DNA from: Rothia nasisuis
GTDB lineage: Bacteria > Actinomycetota > Actinomycetes > Actinomycetales > Micrococcaceae
Length of the DNA stretch: 64,000 nt
Assembly: GCF_928381405.1 (NCBI RefSeq)
Contig: NZ_CAKMSB010000005.1
Coordinates: forward strand, 106,702 to 170,701
Reading direction: 5' to 3'
Positions 27,716-36,573 of the stretch are shown here, piece by piece. The notes below the pieces were generated by a model. The model worked only from the letters and a program-made list of their open reading frames with translations. It was not told the origin of the DNA and did no database searches. A program made the position numbers and the translations under genes. Positions within the stretch are counted from its first letter, which is position 1. Each line of letters begins with the position of its first letter.

Positions 27716-28000
27716 ATGACTGTCTACGCAGTGAACTACTCCTACGGCCCCGCTGATCTACAGGCCCAGCACCGCCCAGCCCACCGAGAATACCTGGCTC
27801 AGCTCCACGCCGAAGGTAAACTCCACGCGGCTGGCGCCTACCTCGATGGCGACCCCGCCGGTGCCCTGCTTATCTTCGTCGCCGAAGACCGTGATGACCT
27901 TGACCGCATCATCGCCGCCGACCCCATGAGTACTGGTGGTGTACTCACCGGTTACAGCGCACGCGAATGGAATGCGGTCATCGGTAAGGTTGGCCAGTAG
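27716..28000 (+). CDS. YCII-related protein
   Basis: 94 residues from ATG 27716 with AAAGGA before it. YciI fold: ATVYAVNYSYGP-like first strand, HRPAHREYLAQLHAEGKLHAAGAY, and DRDDLDRIIAADPMSTGGV with the conserved DP. The family's His/Asp pair looks present (HRPAHREYL and AADP). Function in Actinobacteria is not established. Monocistronic, ended by a hairpin. Confidence 0.75.
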   Translation: MTVYAVNYSYGPADLQAQHRPAHREYLAQLHAEGKLHAAGAYLDGDPAGALLIFVAEDRDDLDRIIAADPMSTGGVLTGYSAREWNAVIGKVGQ

Positions 28001-28021
28001 GATCAAAAGTCAACAGGCTCA

Positions 28022-28056
28022 AAAGCGGGGGTGGAACGAGGTTCCCTCCCCGCTTT
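28022..28056 (+). terminator. terminator after the YCII gene
   Basis: AAAGCGGGG pairs with CCCCGCTTT, with an inner GGAAC/GTTCC extension, followed by TCTCA. Confidence 0.65.
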
Positions 28057-28193
28057 CTCATGTGTATTTCCTCCGGGATTCAAACGATTCTCGTGGTTTT
28101 CTGACCCGTCTGCTAGCGAAAAGTCATGCTCATCTTCTCGAGAAAAATACACAAAAACCTAGGAATTGTTGAGGGGCGGGGGGCGAGTCCGTC

Positions 28194-28199
28194 TATAGT
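28194..28199 (+). promoter_or_regulatory. -10 box upstream of accD
   Basis: TATAGT ends exactly 7 nt before an in-frame ATG at 28207. That spacing would make a leaderless start there; the alternative start at 28264 would then have a 57-nt leader. Confidence 0.4.
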
Positions 28200-28263
28200 T
28201 GAGTGAATGGCCCTCATCCCAGGTCGTCCCAGATTCCCTACTGCCGCGCGAAGAGATCGTATT

Positions 28264-29868
28264 ATGAGCGAGAACCCCACCGTTAACGCCCCCGATTTGA
28301 CCACCACCGCTGGTAAGATTGCCGACTTTTACGCCCGCCGCGAGCAAACCCTCGCCCCCACAGGGCAGGGGCCTATTGACCGCCAGCATGAGCGCGGCAA
28401 GCAGACCGCCCGCGAGCGCATCGAGATGCTCCTCGATGAGGGTTCTTTTGTAGAGTTTGATGCTCTTGCCCGCCACCGCACCTCGGCCTTTGGTATGGAG
28501 AAGAAGAAGCCTCTGGGTGACGGCCTGGTCTCGGGCTACGGAACTATTGATGGTCGGTTAGTAGCAGTCTATTCACAAGACTTCACGGTCTACGGTGGTT
28601 CACTTTCACAGGTCAACGGCGAAAAAATCGTGAAGGTGCAGAAGTTTGCCCTCAAGAACGGTTGCCCCGTCATTGGTATTAATGACGGCGGCGGTGCCCG
28701 TATTCAGGAGGGTGTAGCATCGCTGGCTATGTTTGCCGATATCTTCCGTATGAACGTGCGTGCCTCGGGCGTCATCCCCCAGATTTCTGTGATTATGGGG
28801 CCCTGCGCTGGCGGTGCGGCCTACTCCCCCGCCCTCACCGACTATGTGGTAATGGTTGATAAGACCAGCCACATGTTCATTACAGGGCCTGATGTGATTA
28901 AAACCGTGACCGGCGAAGAAGTCGATATGGAGACTTTGGGCGGTGCCCGCCAGCACAACGCGGTGACCGGCACCTCCGCCTACCTGGCCGAAGATGAGGA
29001 GGACGCTTTTGACTTCGTGCGCGAGCTCATCGAATTTTTGCCCTCTAATAACCTCACTGAGACCCTCCCTCTGGATCATGACCAGGAGCCCGAGGTCTCT
29101 GTTGACGATCTCGACCTTGACCTACTCATTCCCGACTCCGCTAACCAGCCCTACGATATGCGCGCTGTGATTGAGTCTGTGGTTGACGACGGCCACTTCT
29201 TTGAATTGCAGGCCCTCTACGCCCCCAACGTGATGATTGGTTATGCCCGAGTAGAAGGCAAGACCGTGGGTATCGTAGCCAACCAGCCCATGCAGTTCGC
29301 TGGCACCCTCGATATCAACGCCTCTGAGAAAGCCGCTCGTTTTGTGCGTAACTGCGACGCCTTCAACGTTCCGATTCTGACCTTTGTGGATGTGCCAGGC
29401 TTCCTGCCCGGCACCGACCAGGAGTTCAACGGCATTATTCGCCGTGGCGCCAAGCTACTCTACGCCTATGCTGAGGCCACCGTGCCACTGGTCACCGTCA
29501 TTACCCGCAAGGCCTACGGCGGGGCCTATATTGTGATGGGATCCAAGAAGCTGGGGGCTGACATCAACCTGGCATGGCCTACCGCCCAAATCGGAGTGAT
29601 GGGCGCCCAGGGCGCGGTCAACATTCTTTACCGGCGTGAGCTGGCTGCGGTGGCAGATGAGGGTGGGGACGTTGAGGCCAAGCGCGCTGAGCTGATTGCC
29701 AAGTACGAAGAGGAGTTGCTCAACCCCTACCAGGCGGCTGAGCTGGGCTACATTGACGAGGTCATTGCCCCCTCCGAGACCCGTGTCCGTATTATCTCGT
29801 CCCTGCGTGCCCTGCGCGATAAGCGTGCCGCCACTCCCGCTAAGAAGCACGGCAACATTCCTCTCTAA
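28264..29868 (+). CDS. accD: acyl-CoA carboxylase beta (carboxyltransferase) subunit
   Basis: About 534 residues. Transfers CO2 from carboxybiotin to acyl-CoA for malonyl- or methylmalonyl-CoA supply. Crotonase-like folds with [36 protein letters not shown], the oxyanion segment [19 protein letters not shown] and a second GG-A motif in [21 protein letters not shown] chose ATG 28264 (MSENP) because homologues begin here, but ATG 28207 adds 19 residues and has an ideally placed -10 box. Followed by accE. The alpha subunit is 9 kb away. Confidence 0.9.
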   Translation: MSENPTVNAPDLTTTAGKIADFYARREQTLAPTGQGPIDRQHERGKQTARERIEMLLDEGSFVEFDALARHRTSAFGMEKKKPLGDGLVSGYGTIDGRLVAVYSQDFTVYGGSLSQVNGEKIVKVQKFALKNGCPVIGINDGGGARIQEGVASLAMFADIFRMNVRASGVIPQISVIMGPCAGGAAYSPALTDYVVMVDKTSHMFITGPDVIKTVTGEEVDMETLGGARQHNAVTGTSAYLAEDEEDAFDFVRELIEFLPSNNLTETLPLDHDQEPEVSVDDLDLDLLIPDSANQPYDMRAVIESVVDDGHFFELQALYAPNVMIGYARVEGKTVGIVANQPMQFAGTLDINASEKAARFVRNCDAFNVPILTFVDVPGFLPGTDQEFNGIIRRGAKLLYAYAEATVPLVTVITRKAYGGAYIVMGSKKLGADINLAWPTAQIGVMGAQGAVNILYRRELAAVADEGGDVEAKRAELIAKYEEELLNPYQAAELGYIDEVIAPSETRVRIISSLRALRDKRAATPAKKHGNIPL

Positions 29869-29881
29869 GGTCTGATTCCCT

Positions 29882-30205
29882 ATGGCAACATCTAATCCCT
29901 TCACACTGCTGGGCTTTGGCAAAAAGCCTGCGTCTGCGCAAGGTAGCACCGGGGCTTCCTCTGAGGAGGGGCAGAGCCCTGTGGCCGAGCAGACGCCGGA
30001 ACCTTCTTTCTTGGTGATGCGAGGTAACCCCACGGAGGAGGAGCTGGCCGCGCTGACCTCTGTGCTTCTGGTTCTTCAGGCTCAGGCTGACTCTCAGAAG
30101 GAGACCGCTTTGGAGATGTGGCAGCGCCGCCTGAACAACACCCAGCGCTTGGGCATGAGACTGCGCCCCGGCCCCGGTTCATGGAAGCGTGCCCGGCCTC
30201 AGTGA
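29882..30205 (+). CDS. accE: acyl-CoA carboxylase epsilon subunit
   Basis: 107 residues. Small activator/assembly subunit special to actinobacterial acyl-CoA carboxylases. C-terminal half has the family core FLVMRGNPTEEELAALTSVL and a downstream W-rich tail (WQRRL ... SWKR). The N-terminal 40 residues are low-complexity. It begins 13 nt after accD. An IS-type end sequence starts 6 nt after its stop (30212). Confidence 0.8.
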   Translation: MATSNPFTLLGFGKKPASAQGSTGASSEEGQSPVAEQTPEPSFLVMRGNPTEEELAALTSVLLVLQAQADSQKETALEMWQRRLNNTQRLGMRLRPGPGSWKRARPQ

Positions 30206-30211
30206 TGCACT

Positions 30212-30223
30212 GAGGCTTATTCA
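30212..30223 (+). repeat. isolated IS5-type end sequence
   Basis: GAGGCTTATTCA, identical to the first 12 bp of the IS at 153. It stands 6 nt after the accE stop, at the left edge of the low-GC island. Confidence 0.5.
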
Positions 30224-30341
30224 ACAGTAATCAAGCGACCCAGACTAGTAGCAAAGTTGCTCGCTCGGATGGAGTCAGTAGCAAGTGTGAACCTGCAGAA
30301 TTCTTTGAACAGGTCTCTATGGTGCTGTCTCTGCTTAAGTA

Positions 30342-31124
30342 TCACAGGGCCAGGGGCTCGTGTGCACATATTACAGTGCAGCCTTCAAGCGCACGTGCCC
30401 TGAGCCAGGTACGGCTTTCTCTCCATTCGCGAGAGTTGGTTCGCATCATAGATTCAAAAAGAGAGAGACCTAATGGATTCCTTTTTCCGTTCAAGGGTCT
30501 AAGGCTCATGAAAGCATCCCCGGCATGAATCAAAGGTTGCTCCCCCGGCAGTTCAATAACCACCCCGCAGTGTCCCTCAAGGTGCCCGGGAAGGGATACC
30601 AGAGTTATATTCTCTGTGATACTGGCGGCCGGTCGCCCCCGCCACTCTTCATCTAAATCTCGTGGATCCCATAGTGGATTATGCTCCCACTGCGCCGGAT
30701 GTAGACGTTTGTTCACTGCCAAACGCAGAGCCTCCATCGCTAAAGTATGCTGAGTTCGCGAGACCGTGACCTCCGCCCAGGGAAAGTCACTGATTCCACC
30801 CACATGATCAATATCCACGTGCGTCAGAATCACTCTGCTGACATCTTCAGGTCTGACATTTAGGCCCTTAAGTTGCTCGATTGCGCATTCTTGGTAGTCG
30901 AGGAGTGGCCTGGTATTGCGCAAAAACCCCTTACCAAGTCTACGATTGGGATCTTGAAGATCAGCCATACCCAAGCCTGCATCGATGAGCACCCAGGAGT
31001 CTCCATCTTCAACAAGCAAGCAATTGCACACAAGTGTGGCGGACTTGAAAATTGACCCAAAGCCATTGACTAAATACTGGCTAACAGGGTGAAGAGTTCC
31101 ACAGTTGAGATGATGAATTTTCAT
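30342..31124 (-). CDS. MBL-fold metallo-hydrolase
   Basis: 260 residues from ATG 31124. Metallo-beta-lactamase fold with the metal motif VILTHVDIDHVGG (HxDxDH type), a further His in SLPGHLEGHCG, Asp in IHAGDAFM and a terminal His in ICAHEP. The arrangement suits AHL-lactonase or related hydrolases, but no substrate can be named. It is transcribed away from the bacteriocin gene and is bracketed by IS-type end sequences (30212 and 31314). Base composition is lower in GC than the core genome. Confidence 0.65.
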   Translation of the reverse strand: MKIHHLNCGTLHPVSQYLVNGFGSIFKSATLVCNCLLVEDGDSWVLIDAGLGMADLQDPNRRLGKGFLRNTRPLLDYQECAIEQLKGLNVRPEDVSRVILTHVDIDHVGGISDFPWAEVTVSRTQHTLAMEALRLAVNKRLHPAQWEHNPLWDPRDLDEEWRGRPAASITENITLVSLPGHLEGHCGVVIELPGEQPLIHAGDAFMSLRPLNGKRNPLGLSLFESMMRTNSREWRESRTWLRARALEGCTVICAHEPLAL

Positions 31125-31149
31125 AGTGAAATCGTACTCCAACTTCCTT

Positions 31150-31314
31150 GAAGCTTACTCATAGGGGTTCCGCAGGCTCACCCTCATTGGATCCCCGGGG
31201 CTTCGCCTATTTTCAGCCTTTCTTTCCTTGCACGCTCGGAAGCTGCCGACTCCATCCAAGCCAGCAGCTTAGCTGCGAGCCTGGGTTCGCCTGATTATTT
31301 TTTGAATAAGTCTC
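31150..31314. mobile_element. short MITE-like element with IS5-type ends
   Basis: About 165 bp with ends resembling the IS at 153-1054. The left end GAAGCTTACTCATAGGGG (31150-31167) differs from GAGGCTTATTCATAAGGGG by a few bases and is followed by TTCCGCAG, similar to GCCCCGCAG in the IS. The right end TGAATAAGTCTC (31303-31314) matches TGAATAAGCCTC but for one base. There is no transposase. It lies between the MBL gene and the bacteriocin gene. Alternatively 30212-31314 is one larger unit carrying the MBL gene. Confidence 0.5.
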
Positions 31315-31343
31315 ATAACATAAATTTCAAGGATTTGTCTCAC

Positions 31344-31359
31344 AGTGTTGCACAACACT
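31344..31359 (+). promoter_or_regulatory. inverted repeat AGTGTTG-CA-CAACACT before the bacteriocin gene
   Basis: Perfect 7-bp arms with a 2-nt spacer, 75 bp upstream of the bacteriocin start. Its position suits an operator over or next to the promoter. Confidence 0.45.
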
Positions 31360-31433
31360 CTGCAATAAGATAAATTCTGAATTAGCGACTCCGCTGGAGA
31401 GGTGCATCAAGTTTTCCAATCCTGGAGGAAACA

Positions 31434-31733
31434 ATGAAGTTCTCTAAGAAAATCCTTGCTACTATTGCCCTCAGTGCTAGCCTTTTCGGCGGTGCAAGCG
31501 CTACCAACGCCGCCATCCATTACGTAGGTGGCGGAACGTGGGACCAGGGGGTGAATTATGGGGTTATGAATACCTGGTCAAACTACCACCGTCCCTCTAA
31601 GGCACACGGTAGTACCGCTTGTAGTGCTAAAGGTTGCAATAGTGCCACGCCCCCAACCACTGGCCCAGGGCCAGCATTCCTGCAACCTGGGGCGGGAACA
31701 CAAGCTACTGGAATCACTAGAACCTTTTACTGA
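31434..31733 (+). CDS. lactococcin-972-family bacteriocin precursor
   Basis: 99 residues with a clear signal peptide (MKFSKK, hydrophobic core, cleavage after about A26-A27). The mature part starts IHYVGGGTWDQG and then NTWSNYHRPSKAHGST, matching the lactococcin 972 pattern GTW...G...SNYHH-SK-H. It ends with a G/A/T-rich run and aromatic FY, as in the family. Lactococcin 972 blocks lipid II use at the septum. Oddly, the mature peptide has two cysteines (63 and 68) absent from lactococcin 972. Strong GGAGGAAA before the ATG. Transporter genes follow. Confidence 0.75.
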   Translation: MKFSKKILATIALSASLFGGASATNAAIHYVGGGTWDQGVNYGVMNTWSNYHRPSKAHGSTACSAKGCNSATPPTTGPGPAFLQPGAGTQATGITRTFY

Positions 31734-31742
31734 TGTTCAACA

Positions 31743-31776
31743 GGTTGGGGTTTGTGTATATACGCAAACCCCAACC
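31743..31776 (+). terminator. attenuator/terminator between bacteriocin and transporter genes
   Basis: GGTTGGGGTTTG pairs perfectly with CAAACCCCAACC around a 10-nt loop. It starts 10 nt after the bacteriocin stop and ends 22 nt before the next start, so it would let most transcripts stop after the bacteriocin gene and only some read through. Confidence 0.7.
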
Positions 31777-31798
31777 CTCTCCCAAAAGAGCAAAGCCG

Positions 31799-33814
31799 AT
31801 GAATAGCCCTCTCCGTTTCGCATGTATTCTCACCTGGATTACCTCCTCTCTGCTCTGTCTCATTTTTGCCTCGGCTACTTATATTTTTTTGGTGGATCAA
31901 GACCGCTGGGGCCCAGAAGGCTTTAGAACAGGGGTAGCTATAACAGAGCTCCCTAGTAATCTTTCCACAGAAAGTTTTCTGAATGAGCTAAGTTCGCTTG
32001 CGCAAGCCCGGGGCATTAATATATATAAGAATTCAGTGTCTTTAGATCATGACGTGAAAGCGACCGATTATTACCTCATATTAGGTAGCACAGACACGGT
32101 CATCGGTAATCTCGATACGGCATCCTTCCCCAGTTTCAGCGACAAGTACCCTTCACGTCTTTACCCAGAACAGCAGCTGAGCCGTGATCAGCTCACGGGG
32201 ACCTACCTCATTGACGGAAGCCCCCAAGACTCTCAGGCAGTAGCGGATACGCTCAAGCAGCTGGGAGTCATCAGCACGACCGTAAATTCCAAGCCCGGAT
32301 ACGTTCTGTGGTTTTTCTTTATCGTTGGCAACGGCTGGGCAGTAGCAGTAGCTACCCTCCTCACCTGCCTTATCTTGTCCCTGTGTCAGCTACAAAGTGT
32401 AAGGCTGGCTATAGTCTCAGCCCGCGTCACTGCAGGCGAAGTGCCGCTCTACGTATCCCTGAGGGAGACAGCATCACTGCTGCTGCCGGTGTATACACCC
32501 TTAGTTTTTGGCACTACAGCACTGAGTCTCTATAGCTTGATTTACGCGCAAGGGTACAGGCTGACCAGCATAGGCATGATTGCAATCCAGCAGGGGCTGA
32601 TTCTTACCGGCGCATTAGCAATTAGCCTGCTGAGCATACGCATCTGCACTGCTAAATACTCACTTGGGCAACTCAACAAGGGCAAACGGCCAATGACTCT
32701 ACTGGGAGCCCTGTCTTGTGCCCTGGTTTTTGTTGCCTTTTTGGGTTCAATGGCAAGCATCTGCGCTACGCTTACCCTCAAGAATGAGGATGTCAAGGAA
32801 TCATACGCTGACACCATGCGAAACGAGCATACAAATCTAGTGCAGCCTGTCATGGGCTACGCCCTTCTGTCTTCACAAGCTGATGATGCTCAAGAGCAAC
32901 TTGGCAATATATTTGGCCAACTCGAAATGGACCAGACCAGCTATCTTACCAGCAAAAATCCTTTGTACAACCCACTTTCGCCCGTCTCAGATAATGTGCT
33001 CCTGGCCAATCCCAACTACCTGACAACTTTCGCTCAGTTAGATACTTCAACTCTTGATGCAGTCACCAGTACCGCCCAAAAAGAATCATCAGTTGCTGTA
33101 TTAATACCGCAGCCTTACTCCCCATACGAGGCAGAAATTGTAGCTGAAGTTAAAATCTGGGCTGAGTCTCAACAAGAACTGGGAGGAAACCCCCAACCAT
33201 CAGTAAGCGTGATACCCTACACCGTCACTGATATAGGGATCTTACCGCTATTGAGTTACAATTTACCTACCAATATGTACCTTGAAAATCCGATAGTTAT
33301 AGTTAGTCACTCAGAGAACCATGTCATTTCCCCGAAGCATATTGGGGAATACGGGATTGTTTTTGATGAAACAGCACTAAAAAATGCTGTAACTGAGGCG
33401 AATTTGGGTTATGCAGTAATCGGCTATGAATACACAACTCAAAACTCAGCCCTAGCAGCCACTGATAGGAAAGTAGCTTTCAATATCTCTCTGATAGGAA
33501 CTTCTGTTGCCCTGCTTGCGCTTCTCTTAGGAAACATCATTCTGGCCATCATCTATCATGCAAGGAACCGTTCTGCAATTTTTCTACTACGCACTTCCGG
33601 AGCCAGCTTTGCGGAAACTTACGGCAATTTTGTTATAAAAACTATTGTATTGGCGGCCATACCAGCTTCTCTTATCGTGGCAACAACACAGCTCCCCCTC
33701 ACAGTGATTCTCATAATCGCTATATCAATGATTATTGTCTCGGCTTCCGTGGTAGTTCTTACACTCAAACTGTTAGAACGCACATTATCCAAAACTGCAC
33801 TCGAAACCTCCTAA
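31799..33814 (+). CDS. bacteriocin-associated integral membrane protein
   Basis: 671 residues from ATG 31799; an in-frame ATG at 31733 would place the hairpin inside the gene. Large membrane protein of the DUF1430/bacteriocin-associated type with FtsX-like layout: an N-terminal helix (WITSSLLCLIFASATYIFL), a first extracellular domain, a helical bundle (about 170-350), a second large extracellular domain (about 350-560) and three C-terminal helices. The last part carries FLLRTSGASFAETY. In lactococcin-972 systems such a protein pairs with an ABC ATPase for export and/or self-immunity. Low-GC DNA. Confidence 0.72.
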   Translation: MNSPLRFACILTWITSSLLCLIFASATYIFLVDQDRWGPEGFRTGVAITELPSNLSTESFLNELSSLAQARGINIYKNSVSLDHDVKATDYYLILGSTDTVIGNLDTASFPSFSDKYPSRLYPEQQLSRDQLTGTYLIDGSPQDSQAVADTLKQLGVISTTVNSKPGYVLWFFFIVGNGWAVAVATLLTCLILSLCQLQSVRLAIVSARVTAGEVPLYVSLRETASLLLPVYTPLVFGTTALSLYSLIYAQGYRLTSIGMIAIQQGLILTGALAISLLSIRICTAKYSLGQLNKGKRPMTLLGALSCALVFVAFLGSMASICATLTLKNEDVKESYADTMRNEHTNLVQPVMGYALLSSQADDAQEQLGNIFGQLEMDQTSYLTSKNPLYNPLSPVSDNVLLANPNYLTTFAQLDTSTLDAVTSTAQKESSVAVLIPQPYSPYEAEIVAEVKIWAESQQELGGNPQPSVSVIPYTVTDIGILPLLSYNLPTNMYLENPIVIVSHSENHVISPKHIGEYGIVFDETALKNAVTEANLGYAVIGYEYTTQNSALAATDRKVAFNISLIGTSVALLALLLGNIILAIIYHARNRSAIFLLRTSGASFAETYGNFVIKTIVLAAIPASLIVATTQLPLTVILIIAISMIIVSASVVVLTLKLLERTLSKTALETS

Positions 33815-33828
33815 ATCCAAGGATTTCA

Positions 33829-34467
33829 ATGAAAGCAAAAAACTCACTCACACTCTCAGAACTCCGCTACAGTTTCCCTCAGCGGACGCTATGGGAAAAT
33901 CTCAGCATCAAGGCTGAGTCGGGTCATTTCATAGCGATTCGTGGACATAGCGGTTCAGGTAAGACTACTCTTTTGCAATGCATAGGTTCTCTAGAGAGAC
34001 CATCTGCTGGCACTATAGACTTCAACGGCATTAACCCCTCCACACTCAAGGGAAAAGCCAAGCGAGACTTCCTGAGGAACACTGTCAGTCTAGCTTTTCA
34101 GAACTCTGGATTAGTAGCTTCCTGGTCGGTCCGCAAAAACTTAGACCTTGCAGGGTACAAGGTTAATCAAGACCAGCCCCGAGCAGAAGCTACCTTCAAT
34201 CGCTTCAATCTCGATTACAGTTTTTTGGATAAACCTGTCTACCAGCTCAGCGGCGGTGAACAGCAAAGAGTGAGCCTTATCAGGCTAGCTTTAAGGAATA
34301 CACCCCTGGTTCTGCTCGATGAGCCGACTGCAGCACTTGACGATGACAACGCGCAAAGAGTTTTAAACTTTATTCAAGATCACTGTAACCAAGGCGGTAT
34401 TGCGGTGGTAGCCACCCACGATGCTCGACTGCTGGGTTATGCACATGACTCAATCAACCTGGGATAA
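33829..34467 (+). CDS. ABC transporter ATPase, lactococcin-972 type
   Basis: 212 residues. Walker A GHSGSGKTTLLQCIGSLERP, Q-loop region FQNSGL, signature LSGGEQQRVSLIRLAL, Walker B PLVLLDEPTAALDD and His switch VVATHDARLLG. Small LolD/MacB-like ATPase, as in bacteriocin export operons. Starts 14 nt after the membrane-protein stop. With the bacteriocin and the permease it forms a three-gene unit. Whether it exports the peptide or protects the producer cannot be told from sequence: the precursor has its own Sec signal peptide, which favours immunity. Confidence 0.8.
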   Translation: MKAKNSLTLSELRYSFPQRTLWENLSIKAESGHFIAIRGHSGSGKTTLLQCIGSLERPSAGTIDFNGINPSTLKGKAKRDFLRNTVSLAFQNSGLVASWSVRKNLDLAGYKVNQDQPRAEATFNRFNLDYSFLDKPVYQLSGGEQQRVSLIRLALRNTPLVLLDEPTAALDDDNAQRVLNFIQDHCNQGGIAVVATHDARLLGYAHDSINLG

Positions 34468-34584
34468 ATCTCAGTAACGAGTTGATTCGCGCTCAGAAGT
34501 GGGCGAACGTCGTCAAGATTGAAGCAACACCCGGGCCCCAGTAGCTTACCCCTCCCAGGCTCCTGTTTTCTGAGTCACAGTGAC

Positions 34585-34590
34585 TACAAT
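34585..34590 (+). promoter_or_regulatory. -10 box of a likely leaderless promoter
   Basis: TACAAT ends 7 nt before ATG 34598. Confidence 0.45.
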
Positions 34591-34597
34591 GGGATGC

Positions 34598-36301
34598 ATG
34601 GCACTACACCCAGATCTACCCAATATTTTTAAGACCGACCGCGCACAAACCGCAGTTGACCGTACGGCTAACGCCTACTACGAGAAAACCCTGGAACTTG
34701 ACCCGGCTTCCGCCACAATCATAGGCCGTAAAGGGCGGGAGACCGAGTACCCCGACTACTCACCAGCAGGTACGAAGGCCGAGATTGACCTGGCCCGTGA
34801 GACCCTGGTCGCTCTTGACGCCCTGGAGCCAGCCGACGCTATCGACCGGGTGACCATTGATGCCATGCGAGAGCGCCTGGGCCTGAAAATTGAAATTCAT
34901 GAGGCTGGCCTGGGCGGCTGGGAACTCAACAACATCGCCTCCCCCGTCCAGGGCATCCGCGCCGTCTTTGACCTGATGAACCGCGAAACTTCAGAAGACT
35001 GGGGGCACATCACTGGCCGTCTAGGTAACGTCGCAACAGCTGTTCGTAGCTACATCAAGACCCTAGAAGCTGCGCGCACCGCAGGTAAGGTAGCCGCCGT
35101 GCGCCAGATCGATATCGTCATCGAGCAGGTCACTGCCTACGTGGCTGAGGGCGGCTTCTTCGACACCCTGGCGAGAGAGGTTGCCGAGGCAGCCCCCGAG
35201 CACGCCGACAGTGCAGCCCGGGGTGCGGCGTCCGCCAAGGAAGGCTACAGCGAGCTTCTCACCTACCTGAAAGATACCCTGCGCCCCGACGCACCCGAGG
35301 CCGACGCCGTGGGCCGCGAGCGCTACTCCCTCTACTCCCGCCAGTTCGTGGGCACCACCCTTGACCTGGACGAGACCTACGCCTGGGGTATTGAGGAACT
35401 CGACCGCATCGTCGCAGCCCAGCAAGAGGTGGCCGAGACCATCAAGCCCGGCGCCACTATTGACGAGGCAAAAGCCCTGCTCGATGCCGACCCCGAGCGC
35501 ACCCTGCACGGCACCGACGAGCTACAGGCCTGGATGCAGGAGCTCTCTGACGCCGCAGTTGGCTACCTGGCCAAAGAGCACTTCACCATCGAGGGGCCGC
35601 TACGCAAGCTCGAGTGCATGATTGCCCCCACCCAGGAGGGCGGCATCTACTACACCGGCCCGTCCGCTGACTTCGAGCGCGCCGGGCGTATGTGGTGGTC
35701 GGTGCCCGAAGGTGAAGATACCTTTGGCACCTGGCGCGAAACCTCAACCGTTTACCACGAGGGCGTGCCCGGGCACCACCTGCAGATTGCCTACGCAACG
35801 GCCATGGCTGATGCCCTGAACCAGTGGCGCGCTAACGCCGTATGGGTCTCGGGCCACGGTGAGGGCTGGGCACTCTACGCTGAGCGTCTCATGGACGAGC
35901 TGGGCTACCTCTCTAACCCGGGCGACCGCATGGGTATGCTCGATGCCCAGCGCCTACGCGCAGCTCGCGTGGTCTTCGATATTGGTCTGCACTGCGGCTT
36001 TGAGATCCCCGAACGCTGGGTTGCTGAGCTGGGCGTAGAGCCGGGTATTTGGGATGCAGAGAGAGGCTATAAGTTCTTAGAAGCCAACCTAGATATGTCT
36101 GAGGGCCAGCGCCGTTTTGAGTTCCTGCGCTACCTGGGCTGGCCGGGGCAGGCTCCCTCCTATAAGGTGGGTGAACGCATCTGGCTACAGCTACGCGATG
36201 AGGCCCGGTCCGCCGGTATCTCTGACCGAGACTTTCACACTCGCGCCCTCATGCTAGGGTCGGTCGGCCTTGACACGCTCCGCAAGGCACTGACCTTCTA
36301 G
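34598..36301 (+). CDS. DUF885-family zinc peptidase
   Basis: 567 residues from ATG 34598; earlier in-frame starts (34580, 34589) overlap the promoter. The metal motif is HEGVPGHHLQIAYA (about 390-403), the mark of DUF885 proteins, a gluzincin-like peptidase family. The following helix has GHGEGWALYAERLMDELGY, with the third metal ligand Glu. No signal peptide, so cytoplasmic. Substrate unknown. It ends at a strong terminator and is core-like in GC, unlike the island before it. Confidence 0.8.
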   Translation: MALHPDLPNIFKTDRAQTAVDRTANAYYEKTLELDPASATIIGRKGRETEYPDYSPAGTKAEIDLARETLVALDALEPADAIDRVTIDAMRERLGLKIEIHEAGLGGWELNNIASPVQGIRAVFDLMNRETSEDWGHITGRLGNVATAVRSYIKTLEAARTAGKVAAVRQIDIVIEQVTAYVAEGGFFDTLAREVAEAAPEHADSAARGAASAKEGYSELLTYLKDTLRPDAPEADAVGRERYSLYSRQFVGTTLDLDETYAWGIEELDRIVAAQQEVAETIKPGATIDEAKALLDADPERTLHGTDELQAWMQELSDAAVGYLAKEHFTIEGPLRKLECMIAPTQEGGIYYTGPSADFERAGRMWWSVPEGEDTFGTWRETSTVYHEGVPGHHLQIAYATAMADALNQWRANAVWVSGHGEGWALYAERLMDELGYLSNPGDRMGMLDAQRLRAARVVFDIGLHCGFEIPERWVAELGVEPGIWDAERGYKFLEANLDMSEGQRRFEFLRYLGWPGQAPSYKVGERIWLQLRDEARSAGISDRDFHTRALMLGSVGLDTLRKALTF

Positions 36302-36339
36302 CTAAAGGCTTACCTTATAGGCGCAGCAAGAACAACCGC

Positions 36340-36380
36340 GCCTTGCCCTCCCCCAAAAAACAAGGTGTGGAGGGCAAGGC
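36340..36380 (+). terminator. terminator of the DUF885 gene
   Basis: GCCTTGCCCTCC pairs with GGAGGGCAAGGC (12-bp stem). Confidence 0.75.
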
Positions 36381-36573
36381 CTCCCTATTCTCTCTGTGGT
36401 GCACTCCCAAAATCTCTATAGAGTCTCTGCGTACCCCCAAAACTTACTCAAGGCTCTTCCCTTAAAGTGACCAACACCATTAGAATGTGATTCAGGTTAC
36501 CTTCTGCCCCTGTGTCAGAGATGGAGGGTAGCAAAATTTCGTCTTCGTCAGACACAACTTCAGAGGAGAGACA

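Noticed and set aside
30319..30528. Short frame antisense to the MBL gene end
   Set aside because: No family similarity, overlaps a well-supported gene, no ribosome site.
31733..31798. Upstream ATG (31733) for the bacteriocin-associated membrane protein
   Set aside because: It would translate through the perfect hairpin at 31743-31776 and has no ribosome site; ATG 31799 fits the membrane-protein start.
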